NCBI GenBank assembly: GCA_965178125.1
Contig: OZ237736.1
Location: forward strand, 806,001 to 870,000
Direction of reading: 5' to 3'
Source of the DNA: Bilabrum cf. latius
Taxonomy: Eukaryota > Bigyra: Bicosoecida > Bigyra > Bicosoecida
DNA: 64,000 nt
The notes beneath the pieces were generated by a model. The model had not been told where the DNA came from. It saw only the letters and a program-made list of their open reading frames with translations, and did no database searches. This document shows positions 36,617-48,140 of the stretch, piece by piece. A program made the position numbers and the translations under genes. Numbering within the stretch: the stretch's first letter is position 1; every line of letters starts with the position of its first letter.

Positions 36617-38074
36617 ACACAGGTAAGGCCCTTCACCATAGGCGGTCGATACGTGCCAAACCTTGCGATGGACACTGAGCTGCTGACGGCATCGGCAGCA
36701 GGGCGTGTTGCTATGGGCCTGCTGGACCTGATCGAGTGTCCCTCGAAGAAGGGCCTTGATGTTGCGGCCAGGTTCATCCACCAGGGCCGATTCCTGCAGG
36801 GACCACCAGTACAGACAGGCCCACTCGGGGCCGCGCTGGCACTGGGATTCAGGATCAAGATGGCAGGGTGGACCCACCGGATCGATGACGCGAAGGACTG
36901 GCTGGGATGCCAGGAGACTGCAAAAAAAGTCACAAAGTGGAGGAAATCCAAATCCGGAGCTGCTGACCGATCGTTCACAAGTCTGAGCCTGGGATGCTCG
37001 CACGATCCGGCACTGTCGGATTGGGACCGGGAGAGAGCCGCGCTCGGAGTGGTCATGCTTAACCGGTACGCAACGAAGGGACGGTATGCCTTCGGACCAG
37101 GAGCCATGCCAACAGCAGCGGTGGTGCAGGAGTACGGCCACCAAGGAAGACGAATTCTGCGCATCCGAGCTGGACAATACCCGCAACAGGGCACGCCCAA
37201 CCTTCAAGTGATGGGCACCGCGGTAGAGCAGATGGAGCGGGCCGAGCATGACCATCATGCCGGAACGAGACCGTGGCAACCCGATGATGCGGATCAGAAT
37301 AGAGGGAGGTCCCCTGCCTCTCTCCGGAAAGCATGGGCGAAGACAGCTCTCGCTCAGGACCCTTGGGACGAGAAGCTGGAGCGCACCAGCAGGGCCAAGC
37401 CAATCGTCGAAGACGCACTCACTCGGATAGAGCGTACGATTGCGCGGTCATCGGAACGGACAGCTGTCAAGGAGCTGGCCAACCGAGTGGTGCAGGTGAT
37501 CAGGAACCAGCTACGCTAGCAGGAGTAGCTGACGTGCAGGCAGTGGATGCGAGGCGATGCGGCGGCTGCTCTTGCCGCCACGGCCACGCAAGAGCTGATA
37601 GCGGCAACCAATGCGAACGCTCGGCTACAGCGACGGATGTTTAAGCCCCACGGCTTGCTAAGGGACATAGAGAGGCAATGGGCCAAAGGCATGAGCGCGT
37701 GCATGCTAGCCTCTCTGAAGGACCGTGAGACGCAGAGACGGTCATGGAGGAGGAAATGGTGGGTCCCGGCAGGGGACCCTGATGTGGGACTGGACCGCGC
37801 TTTGTGCCGGGCACATGCTCCGCACCTGTATGCTTTCTCCCTGTGAAGGCATCAGGCTGAGGGCTTGTGGGGGACCACATTGATGGCGAATAAAGGGGAC
37901 TCGGCGGTGTAGGCTGAGATTGGGGGGCCTTTGGCCTGAAAGGGTCGGGGGTCTTGTAGTCCTTGTTTGAGGACTCCTCTGGATTCAGGTGATCACTCGA
38001 ACTCCTTCGGGGGCAACGGTGCATCTGGGTGCTTGTGGAATCTTTACCCAACAATGTATTTCTGTATTTCTGTA
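36617..38074 (+). mobile_element. LINE copy 2, further truncated, inserted at the tail of copy 1
   Basis: It starts at ACACAGGTAAGG, the sequence found at 35,148 in copy 1, and runs through the same ORF (TGA 37844) and the same tatttctg tail. The 10-bp sequence tttaccctcg occurs just before it (36607-36616) and just after it (38075-38084), a target-site duplication. By eye I find eight differences from copy 1 in the coding part. Seven are synonymous and one is Met to Ile. The in-frame TAGs (37517, 37526) are conserved. Confidence 0.8.
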
Positions 38075-38335
38075 TTTACCCTCGGCGAATGAAACCGATG
38101 CATGAAACACAGGTTCACATCCACTTTGGGGGGTTTAAAGGCGAATTTTTGCGACAATTGAAAAGTAGACTTGTTTTCTGCTTCCCTTGAAGTGATAAGC
38201 GCTGTGTGCACATCGTAGTCGTTAGTAAAATACAGGTCGGGGCTTTTCCGCCAGACAGACCGTGGAACGAACCAGTACACCCCAACCTTAGGATCTAGTC
38301 ATCTGTATCTCAAGGAAACCCTGTCCTAAGCGGCT

Positions 38336-39642
38336 ATGGCCCAAGTAGGAGGCGGTGGATCGTCGGCAGGTGGCGCTGCCATGGGAAGCAGCACAGCCGC
38401 GGGTATCGATCTCTCTTCTGGAGAAGACCCAGCCCCCCCGGTGGAGTTTAGCTTTGCAGATGATCCCAACCCAAAGCATAGGCCCCAAAATGAAGATGCG
38501 CACATTATTACCTGCCTCCTGGAGTCCGAGGAATTCAGTGTGGGCGCCACGGAGGGCGGGGCTGGAGGAAGTGCCGAATACGCGCCGAGATCGTTCGATG
38601 GCTTGAAGACGCCTGGAGCAGGAATTGGAAGCAAGGGAGAGGCATCGGCTGCCATTCGATAGTCCGGGTCGTTCACCGGATTGGAGACTTACAAGGATGC
38701 TGCGTCAACTCAGTTTGCCAAGGGCGGCGCGCTTGCTCGCTCGTCCAGGTCGAGCGATAAGGGCGCCAAAAAGAAGACCCAGCCTTTAGCCGCCAGATTA
38801 GTAAGACCAATTCACATGTTTGCGATCTTAGATGGTCACGGAGGCAAGGCGTGTGCCGCGTACTGCGCAGAAAAGCTAGTCGAGGTCTTGCAGCAGAAAC
38901 TGTGCAAGCACAAGCGATGGGCCTCGGCCTTGCCGGAGGCATTCCAAGAAACAGGTAAGCAGATTGCAATGCAACAAGTCCGTTTGCAACAGGGATTCCC
39001 TGTTTTCGTCCGCAGTCTCTTGGTATCGCTGCGCCCCAACCCGCACGCGCCACGATACTCCATGTCAAAGCCTGGTCCAACCGTTGCCCCGCAGATAGGC
39101 AATTTCATCGGGCCATGCCCAAGGATACGAGCGGGTCCACCTGCGCCGCCGGCATCATCCACGGCCACGGCGAAAAGCGCGAGCTGGTGCTCGCCCACGT
39201 GGGCGACAGCCGGATCGTCGTCTGGGACACTGAAAGCGGGGGGGGTCACGCCAGGAGGCTGACGACTGACCACACACCAGCAGTCAGAGCAGAGGTTGAC
39301 CGCCTGGAGTCGGACGGCGGCTTCGTGGCGCGCGGTCGGGTGATGGGGGTGCTGGCGGTGACCCGCGCGTTCGGCAACTGGGAGATGAAGAAGCAGAGCC
39401 CCTCGCACCCAGACGTGAGCAGGATCCGGCTCGGCCTGCCGCCCCCGAAACGGTCTGATCGATTCCTGATCATCGCGTGCGACGGCCTGTGGGACGTGAT
39501 CTCGGACACGGACGCGTGCAAGGTGGTCCGCGCTCACCTCAAGAAGGGGGGCAGGCCCGAGCTCGCTGCCAAGGTGCTCGTCCAGGAGGCGATGGCGAGG
39601 AGAACCACGGATAACGTGACTGTGCTCGTTGTTTACTGCTGA
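38336..39642 (+). CDS. PP2C-type protein phosphatase, two exons
   Basis: Exons 38336-38954 and 39095-39642 (donor gtaagc, acceptor ccgcag), about 388 aa, TGA stop, one TAG at 38660 in an N-terminal loop. PP2C motifs in order: HRPQNEDAH, MFAILDGHGG, SGSTCAAGI, LVLAHVGDSRIV, LTTDHTPAVRAEVDRLESDG, GVLAVTRAFGNW, IIACDGLWDVISD and TDNVTVLVV. The metal-binding Asp residues of DGHGG, ACDGLWD and TDN are present. These enzymes are Mn2+/Mg2+-dependent Ser/Thr phosphatases. It begins about 250 bp downstream of the LINE pair. Confidence 0.88.
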
Positions 39643-39981
39643 GTCAAGCTGGGCCGGGAAATCTGGAGCTTGTCACTGTCACTTTTGGCGGTGTGTGGGG
39701 GGACGGCTTGCATGTTGCAATCTCGTGTTGGCCCGCGATTCGGAGCTTCACCTCCTCGGTGTTGCTGATGCGTGGCCCGCGACATCTCTAGGGGAAGATA
39801 GGAACATTTGAAGATCGACTTGCATCATCTATATCAAGACTAGGCCTGCAAGGGACCTCGCTCGCTCGATTTGGAGCTGGGTTCCGGTTTGTTCAGTCTC
39901 CTGCACTGAATTAAACGATGATCTTCTGCACCCACAAAGCTGCAGCTCTTTGACCCATGTCTTAACCACTCGCTCGTAGCC
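39643..39981. other. Intergenic between PP2C and presenilin
   Basis: About 340 bp holding the PP2C 3' end and presenilin promoter. No further structure seen. Confidence 0.4.
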
Positions 39982-41916
39982 ATGTCGCTGTGTTGGTGCG
40001 TGGGGGAGTGTTCGTCGTCGGAACGCAGTCTGGCGAGACTGTTTGAAACTCCTGTTGTTCTCAACAGGGCGGACACCTCAAGCGCAGCCTCGTATCAAAT
40101 GTTTGGACCGGTCATAATTACTTGTTTGCTGAATGCTGCACTCGCTGTATGCGTGGGGCTGCCCATGGAAGGGAGTGGACCCTGGAGGTGGTTGCTGCCA
40201 AACCCTGGAGCAAGCGGCGACGGGATCCTGGGTGATCCAGCAAGGCGGACGATTGATACCCTGATCAACACCTCTGTTCTGATGGGTGCCGTAGTAGCTA
40301 CGACATATTTCTTCGCCTGGCTCTACATGCTTCAAGCTAGACGGTTCATGGTTGCATTCTTGGTTGCTGCGCACCTCTTTTGGTTTGGGCTATTCACTTT
40401 TTACCTGTTGGCCATTGCCAACAGGCACTGGAAGTGGCATTTGGACTGGATCACGGCCATACTAGTATCGTGGTGGGTTTCCGGTGGGCTCACCTTTGTC
40501 CTCTTCTTTGAGTATCCCTTGGAACTCCCCCGGCGCACGGTCTCCTACCGCCTGCGCCCGTCCAGGCTAGCACACGACTGGGTGCTGAGAGCAAACGGAG
40601 TGGCACAGTCAGCCTTAAGCCTGCGCCGGTACACCCTGCAGCTGGCATCGATGAATGGTCTGCGGTAGGATGAGGTCTCGAAGCTCCTGCCGCGCGATGC
40701 CCACGTCGCCGTGTAGAGAGCCACGAGACACCTGCCCGGCCCGCCGTGGAATCGACTGCAATGCCAGTGCGGCATGTTTGGACGTGACCAGGAGCATATG
40801 CTGCAGGAAGCCGATCGGATCGAGAGAGAGGTGAACGGCCGAGCATTGACCGCGGAGCAACTGCTCGTGGTGCTCCCAACTGCGCTGCAATGCGCTGCAC
40901 GAGCCCCACACGACCGGGGCAGTGCTAGTGCGCACAATGTAGAACCGCTTACCAATACGTCTACTTCGTAGTACCCGCCTGGCGGTACTACATCTCTGTA
41001 GGAGCTGTAGGGAGCAGAGATTCAAGCAGTGCCTGCAAGCGCCAGCACTAGTGCAGCTGTTGTCTCGCCCAGGCAGGTGCGTCCGAGGCGTCTGGACACC
41101 GAATGCCCCGGACACGCGTCGCAATCACCAAGTGCTTCTACTCGCGCCAGCATTGCGGGGCATGAAACCAGCAGCGGCGGCGGTGATGATGCCGAAGCTG
41201 CGGCCGAGGTAGCTCGTCTGGCCGAGGGCTTCTGGCAGCAGCAGATGGACCGCACGTTTCCAGAGCCTGAGTCGCCACTCGTCACACTGCGCCGGTCTCA
41301 CTTGTCCTGCTAGAACATGAGCCTTTGCCTTGGTGCCGTGGTGCTCGGCTGGCCGTTCCTCTGCTTCCCCGAATGGACCTTGTGGAGCACCGTGGTGGCA
41401 CTCATCCTGTGGGACATCGTGGCTGTGCTGACACCGTGCGGGCCGCTCGGATACATCATGAGACAAGAGACAGAGCGGGCACGTTTGCTGCAGAACCGAG
41501 CGTTGCGCAAGCAGCAGCAAGAGAGGGAGGGGCAGCCGACAGTAGAGGCGGAGCGGCAAGGCCAGGGTGGAGAGGAGAATGCAGGGGAGGAGGAGGGGGA
41601 GGCGGCACTGCCTGGAGTTGCGATGCCGCCGGGGCTGTTGTACGAGGGTGACCTGTTCCGGCTAGGGACCGGGGACATGCTTTTTTTCTGTGTGCTGGTG
41701 GGTCGAGGCGCCATGGCTGGTTGGGAGGTCTTTGTGATGGTGCAGGTGGCGGTCTTGGCTGGTCTCGCGGTGACCATCGGGTTGTCATTTGCGACCAAGA
41801 TGGTTGTGCCGGCGCTCCCCGCTGCGCTGGTCCTGGGAATTCTGGCGTACTTCCTCGGGACATTTGCGGCTTCCGGCTTCTTCGGGTGGTTGCAGAGCAG
41901 AGGATACGGGATGTGA
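39982..41916 (+). CDS. PSEN: Presenilin, catalytic subunit of gamma-secretase
   Basis: Frame 39982-41916, TGA stop, about 644 aa; the true start may be ATG 40099 (MFGPVIITCLLNAAL). Nine-TM aspartyl protease of the endomembrane system. Signature motifs: FPEWTLW, then ILWDIVAVLTPCGPL (first catalytic Asp, WD instead of YD), LGTGDMLFFCVLVG (second catalytic Asp, GTGD for GLGD) and VVPALPAAL (PAL motif). A hydrophilic loop after GPL is acidic and Gln-rich, like the normal endoproteolysis loop. Six TAGs: 40666, 40714, 40969, 40999, 41008, 41311. The last aligns with the conserved Gln of the QxY motif that opens TM5 in animals (QQAYLI) and plants (QGYL). A hydrophilic insertion of about 215 residues (40,669-41,310) separates TM4 from TM5. 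Part of it could be an unrecognised intron. Confidence 0.85.
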
Positions 41917-42093
41917 GCCCTTCTTCGGGTGGTTGCAGAGCAGAGGATACGGGATGTGAGCCCTTCTTCGGGTGGTTGCAGAGCAGAGGATACGGGATGT
42001 GAGCCCTTCTTCGGGTGGTTGCAGAGCAGAGGATACGGGATGTGAGCCCTTCTTCGGGTGGTTGCAGAGCAGAGGATACGAGATGTGAGCCCT
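41878..42093 (+). repeat. 43-bp minisatellite, five copies, spanning the presenilin stop codon
   Basis: The unit starts ttcttcgggtggttgcagag and continues cagaggatacgggatgtgag ccc, with a 43-bp period. The first copy encodes the last presenilin residues (FGWLQSRGYGM) and the TGA. Four more copies follow in the 3' UTR, the last with a gagatg variant. Confidence 0.95.
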
Positions 42094-42187
42094 TGGTGAC
42101 TGAATTGAGGAACGTCTGCCAGAGTCGGCTGCTCTGCAAGTACAAAACTATTGAGCACCAATTCATGGCATCAAGCCAATCACTGCG

Positions 42188-43531
42188 TCATCTTGGCCGT
42201 GGGCGCTTCGTGCCAACGGTTAGCCTGATGGTCGGGCCCTTTCCCCTCTAACTGGAGTCTGGGCCACCTCCCGCTGTCTGCTCCGTCGCAGCACCGCCAG
42301 CTGTCCCAGCTGCAGCAGACGCATGCTCCCCCACTCGCATTTTTTTGCTCGAGCTAGGCATCGATCGATTGCTCGCAACGGCAGCAGAGGCGGCTCGCAG
42401 CAACCCGGCGCTACTCTGCCGCCCCACGGGCCAGGTGCGCAGTGCCCGCATGGCGAGTGCTCGCCTGCTCGCTGCGAGCACTTGCTTGCTCACTCCCCCG
42501 GCCCGCAGCGCCTCCTTAGAGTCGTGTCCCATGCGGTATTCCCTATCCCTGCCTTTGACACTCTTGTTCCCTGCCTTCACTGATGACCCTGCCTGCGCAG
42601 ACTGCTCGCCGCCCATGCGCTCCCCGTAGGCCGGCGTGAGAGTAAAGCTGCGCTTGGCAGGCCTTGATCCTGCCGCAGCACCCATGTTAATAGGTGCACC
42701 GGCGATGAGCTGGGGAGGTGCTACCATGGGCAACGTGAGCTGCGCGACGCGTGGATGCGCTGCGCCGGCTCCGCCTGTCTAAGCATCGTGTTCCTGTGCG
42801 GCAGCAGCTGCGTCAGTTAGTGCAGCCTCAAGCTCGCGCAGCTTGTCGCGGGTCTCACGCTTAATCTCTGCTTCTAGCTGCGCTGCTATCTCTGCTACGT
42901 CTGTTTTGAGCGGGATCGCAGCCTACTTCTTTGCGCCTTCTTGCAAGATTCGTTTACGCTTCTCTCGGGCGGACTGCTCCACTACCATTCGCCTTAGCCG
43001 GTCGTCACGAGTGACACGAATATGAGCTTGTAAAGCCCGGCTGTCTTCTTGCTTCTTTCTCGCCGCCTTCTATATGTCTGCTCGATTGCTCGCGAGCTCG
43101 TCTGCCATCTCCTTCTTCGCTTCCTTGACGTTGATGCCGTCGGCCAGCCATCGAATAATCCTTTCACGTTTTTCTTGGTACTTGTCCCAAGCCTAGTGTG
43201 CCTCAAGGGTGCCTTCGCCGTGCATGTCTTCAAAGTCCGAGAGGCTCTTGCTGAAAACACGGCCAGCCTCACGGCGCACCTGGACCTCTTTTTCAAACTA
43301 AGCCGTGTTTGCATCCTTGGTCTTCAATTCATGACGGTAAAATCTTTTCTGGCAGTGCGGGCACAAGACCTGTGAAGCGCGTGATAGCTCGCGGTTGCTG
43401 CAACGAACACAAACCCGGTGGGTGCAAGGCGCCGTGAGAAGCTTTGCTTCTGGATCCAAGTAATTGTGCCCATTCCCATCACAGCTCCAGCAATGCTCCA
43501 GCGCGTGTTCGACTAGCGCATGAGAGCTCAT
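42188..43531 (-). CDS. MNAT1: MAT1/Tfb3, RING subunit of CDK-activating kinase and TFIIH
   Basis: Single exon, ATG (complement 43529-43531) to TGA (42188-42190), about 447 aa. N-terminal C3HC4 RING: CWSCDGNG, APCTHRVCVRCSNREL and CPHCQKRF. The MAT1 helical region follows: FEKEVQVRREAGRVFSKSLS, DGINVKEAKKEMADELASNR, then a basic coiled coil (REKRKRILQEGAKK). MAT1 bridges CDK7-cyclin H to TFIIH. Six TAGs: complement 43298, 43193, 43070, 42923, 42779, 42248. The one at 43070 (ADI, UAG, KAARKK) aligns with Gln of human MAT1 (DVIQKNK), and that at 43193 with Asn (EYNDF). It is convergent with presenilin, with about 100 bp between the minisatellite and its stop. Confidence 0.8.
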
Positions 43532-43640
43532 TCATAGACCTCGCAGTGCAGACTAACCCCAAAATAAAAAAAGCGCACCGGAATCTTGAGGCTTTTTCCG
43601 GTTTGGCTCCCGCTTGCCGCCGCCGGCGATGCGCCGCGTA

Positions 43641-46600
43641 TCATGATGACGACCCCTGCCTGAGCTGTACGCGCCTTGGCTTTGCTTTACCGGACAATAA
43701 TAGCTCCTTGCCGCTCTAGGAAGGCTTGCATCTCCCTGACGCGGCCTCATCACCTGCTCGCTTCAGTGCGGAGGACACGATCGCAGCGGCGACGTCACGC
43801 GCCCCCATCGGCTTAGAGAACACATTGTCCAGGCCGGCAGCGCGAAACTCTGCCAGATCCTCGGGGAGGGCATCTCCGGTCAGCCCGATAATCAGCAGCG
43901 AATCGCCGAACCTTCGCCGGAGTTCCCTGGTGCACTCGATGCCCCCCATGACGGGCATGGATCGATCCATGAGCACTGCGAAGGCCACCTGCTCGCCGTT
44001 GTCGCTGCTGTGCGTCGCACCGGCATCAGCACCGCCTCTTGCAGCTGTGCTCGTTGACTACCTGCTGCCCGTGCCCCTCTCGCTCCAGCTGACTGCCCCG
44101 AACCCCCTCACCGCCTCAGACTGGTCAGACACGGACCGCGAGGGCTCGAGTCCACTCACTCCAGGCGCACTAGTGGCTGCGCCGTACTGACCGGGCCTTG
44201 ACTCTTCGTATCCTCTTCTGAAACCACCCGACTTGTCACGGTGCCGCCGTCCAGATTGCCCGCGTTCTACCGGATTCGCATCTAATGAAGCGTCTCGTTC
44301 TTCATGTCTGTTGTACTGGGCAGATAAAACACCACCCTCCACGATGGCAGAGTCTATTGACGTAGCATTGTGGCCGCTGCAGCCCTCAGGACGAAGTGGG
44401 TGCCCGCGGGCGAGGGCCATGACCTCACTGCTTCGATCCAGGCTTGGAGTTGTTCTCAGGGACCTGCCTTGCCCAGTCCCGAGGATGCCCTCACTTGCAC
44501 CTGCACTGCTTGCGCCTGCTGGCATTGTCTCACTGGACCCCAGCCCTCCCGTGCTGCCGCCACTGCAGCCTTCCATTTGGCCGGAGGATGCTACAGTGAT
44601 TGCACCGGCTATACCAGTCGACTTTAGGTGATACGTCTGCTAGTCACTACAGGTGATACTGCCCGGCTCGCTTGACCCTATGGCACCCCCTCTACGCATG
44701 CTCGATTGCTGCCTCTCACGCGTGCTTGTATTGGTCGCGTGCTTACCACCAGCTGTTTTTGCCCTCTATGATCCGTTCGAATGAGCCGTGGGGTAGCTCG
44801 TGGCCTCAGTAGCTTCGAGTGTCGGCTGACCGAGCTGCGTTTCGGGGCGGGAACGGCCTGTACCATGCTGGGAAGCTCCATGCTGCAAGGCCACCATCAC
44901 TTCGTAAGCCACTTTGATCGCGTCTGACCCATTCTCGGCCTCGTGCACCACGAATCCTTCGCGTGTCAGTCCCTTGCACATCAATGATCTACCAATGCGT
45001 TCGTCATCTACCACCAAGACATGCCTACTCACAGACGCCTCTATGGGCTAATCCCGTACCGCTCTCTGCTCTGAATCGCTTGGACCTCGAGTCGCCCGTT
45101 TCTTGACGCGGCGTCGCTTCGTCGCGTGATTCCCAGGAACGTTCATACTTGGCAGCTTACTGTTATTTGCCTCCAAACGATGCACGCCCTGAAGCGAACC
45201 TAGAGATCTCGAGCCGGCACTGTGTCCACGCAACGGGCTGGCTGCAGGCCCAGCTACAACAACTCCACCATGGAATTCCACTTCACCACGCGTCTCATCA
45301 CCCTCCCGAGGAGCCATCGCTCCGTTCCAAGGCGTGTCGCCGCGGTAGGAAGACTTCGATTCGGTCGCACTGCCGGTGCTTGCCTTGCTCGCAGCTCCAG
45401 CATCACTAACAGGTACGGACGGCATCACCAGGCTGCCTGGGTGGTCACCGGAGGAGCTGCTTCCGTGGTCGCGCTGGAGGATCGCTGCAGAGAAGTCAGA
45501 CTGGCTATCCCAACTTCTCTACTCGCACGGCGCCGCTATCAATTGACCAAGTCCCCCGTTGGCCTGGATCACATGTCTTGATTCGCCTGCAGTCGGTAAC
45601 TCGGATGAATCGTACGGTCCCTAGAGCACTAGTCCGCACCTGACCCTGGCCTCGAACAATGAACCGGTGCTACGCGTGCTGACGACGCGCAAGTCACCGC
45701 CGTGCTACCGAGCAATGCCACGGGAAATGAAAAGACCCATCCCAGTGGACTCCCGGCCAGGCTGCATTCCCAGAACACCCTCTGCGAATGGATCGAAGAG
45801 CGTCTCTAGCGCTGAATCGCGAATCCCTGGGCCTTTGTCACTCACTGTGATAGAGAGCGTAGCACTCGATGAGGGACTAGGAAGCAAATAGCTGCCGTCA
45901 GGACTGCTTGTGCCTGGCTGCGTATTAGTGCCGGCGTGGCTCGCACGGATTGCACCAAACGGCCCCCAGCACGCATCGTGCTGCAGCTCGCGAATGCCAA
46001 CGATGACCCTGGACCCCCGCGCGGAGTACCGGATAGCGTTTGAAACGAGATTTGTGACGATTTGTTGCAGTCTCTGGGCGTCGCCAACCAGCTTCGCGTG
46101 CATGATATCTTCGTCGTGCACTTCGAGCGTAATTCCAGCGAGGTGGGCATGCCTGGCATGCACCTTCAGTGCCCATCTCCCCAGCTGCCGCCTCGGGTCA
46201 AACGCCGCCTGAACAAGCCGTAGGCGCCCTCGTTGCAGCCGTTCGGCATCAAGTACGTCGTTGAAGATCCTTCGCATTGACGCGCACCCTTGCACCAGCT
46301 GCTATGCCACGCCCTGCATGTCCATGAGACGAGCCCTTACCTCGGGCATGTTACACTGCGACACCACGCCAAGCTGATCTTCTATTGCTTGTTGTGGCTG
46401 ATAGGAGCCGGGAATCAATATGCCCGGGCCACCTGGTTGAGATGAATCGTCCGACAGCTGGATCTCTGATGCATGCGACCGCCTCACTGGGAAAGACCTG
46501 CTGTCCAGTACCCGCTCAATCCCGGTGCAACGCAGCATTGACACACTGTCCCTGCTACGATCGCCCAGCCCACCACCAGATTTAGCCATGCTTACCACCG

Positions 46601-48140
46601 TCGTGTCAGTATCCACCGTAGAATCAACCTGTCCCCGCTGTGCAGCAACTGGAGTCGAGATACTGCGGTGCACCGCGGGTATCGCGACCCCTTGCCGCTG
46701 CCTGGCTCTTGCCAGAATCCCGTTTGAGCTGCCAGGCGAGGGAGTCCCCTGGCCGCGAGCCAATCTTTGAGCACTGGCAGGACCAAACCCCGGCCGCCCA
46801 GCTGGCCGGTTGTCGTGCACTCTCGCAGGCGCAGCTGCATCCACGATCTCTATGGCGTCGTGAAGGCTGATTTTGATCTCCTGGCTGCCGAGGTGCACTG
46901 CCTGCAGCGGAACCCTCGCTTCGTGGAAGACGTATCTGAGAAACTGCTGCACGTGCTCGATCTGGCTTCGGGCGGCCTTGGCCCTCCAACTGTGCATCTC
47001 CCAGGCCAGCTCTGTCTGTACTGAAAGCAGCACCAGAACGACCATCCAGAAATACAACATTGCAGACAATACGTCCATGATAATGTTCAGCCGCTCTTCT
47101 TCTGATTCGCTCAAGCCCATGGCCCTGGGCACTATGTACAGCAGTGTCCGAACGCACAAGTACGCTGCGTACACAACAACAGCAACCTGGCCTCGTTCCC
47201 AGGCCTGATCCGAGCTCTCTTTGGTGCGACTGGTCAAATCGGCGTGGATTGGGGGCTAGACACTAGACTCATGACTTTCTAGGGCGGCGCTTGTTATTCT
47301 GCCCTGCTACGAATGTCCAGCAGGTCCCGCTTCGACCCGAACTCTAGACAAGCAGCAGAAGCCGCCTGCACCAGCTGCTCTTCTCGGTCTCATTCGACTA
47401 CGGTGCACACATTCTGTGTCTGTAAAATGTGAAATTGCGGGCCGGAGTGCTGCTGCAACAGATGCTGGCTGTGTCAGCAGCATCCTCGCAATTGCCCACA
47501 CTATCCCGATCGCCCCGAGGCAAAAAAAGACTGCCTGCTACCATATCCCAGTCCCAGCGACAATGGACAATAATGGAAATAAAGCGTAGGTTGCAATACT
47601 CTGCGCTACTAGCATCAGATTCGAGCCGGAGGAGCCATATCCTGGTGGCTACGCAATGTGCTGAATCAGCCATGCTGACTAAAGTTCCATTTGAATCACG
47701 ATCAGGCTTCTATCTGTGCACTACGACCTCCCTCCCAAATCTACCCCGCATGAAGATATGCCTACGCCGCGATATGCGAAAACGCTGGCGAGCTGCGATC
47801 ATTGCGCGAGAACTCGATTTTCAGGATGACGTAAAAGAATAGTTGAACGAGCTGCAAATGACACATGCTCAAGAAAATTACACCTGAATCTCACGCCGAT
47901 AGTCTGCACTGCAACGACTCGTGCTACACGCGCGAGCTTGGACTCCCCAGTTGCTGTGACCAGAAACACCGCCGCGAGTGCCCACATCCCGTGCATGATG
48001 GCAAGCCCAATTCCCATCGCCTCAAACGTATCATGCCCTTCTACATACATATCACGTCTGCTTTTCGCGACCTTGGCCGATGCAACGCCTACATCTAGGG
48101 CACATGAAAACGTCGTCAGCGCCGTTATGCTAGCTGCCAC
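43641..48140 (-). CDS. Membrane hybrid histidine kinase with split response-regulator domain
   Basis: Minus strand, TGA at 43641-43643; N-terminal exons approximate. Hydrophobic N-terminal segments (IGLAIMHGMWALAAVFLVTA, LVQLFFYVILKIEF, AVFFCLGAIGIVWAIA) suggest a multi-pass sensor. The phospho-acceptor box is FLRYVFHEARVPLQ. The ATPase domain has QIVTNLVSNAIRY (N box), VSDKGPGI (G1) and TGMGLFISRGIAR, UAG, HGGDL (G2). The receiver domain has VLVVDDERIG, LMDRSMPVMGG (phospho-Asp), LTGDALPED and FSKPM. About ten TAGs (for example complement 47307, 47256, 46302, 45705, 45048, 44766, 44058, 43716). An in-frame TGA near 44,640 means an intron must lie in the receiver insertion; donor gtaagc near 44,730 is a candidate. 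A short intron (gtgaga ... tttgcag) lies at about 47,845-47,888. The ligand is unknown. Confidence 0.7.
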
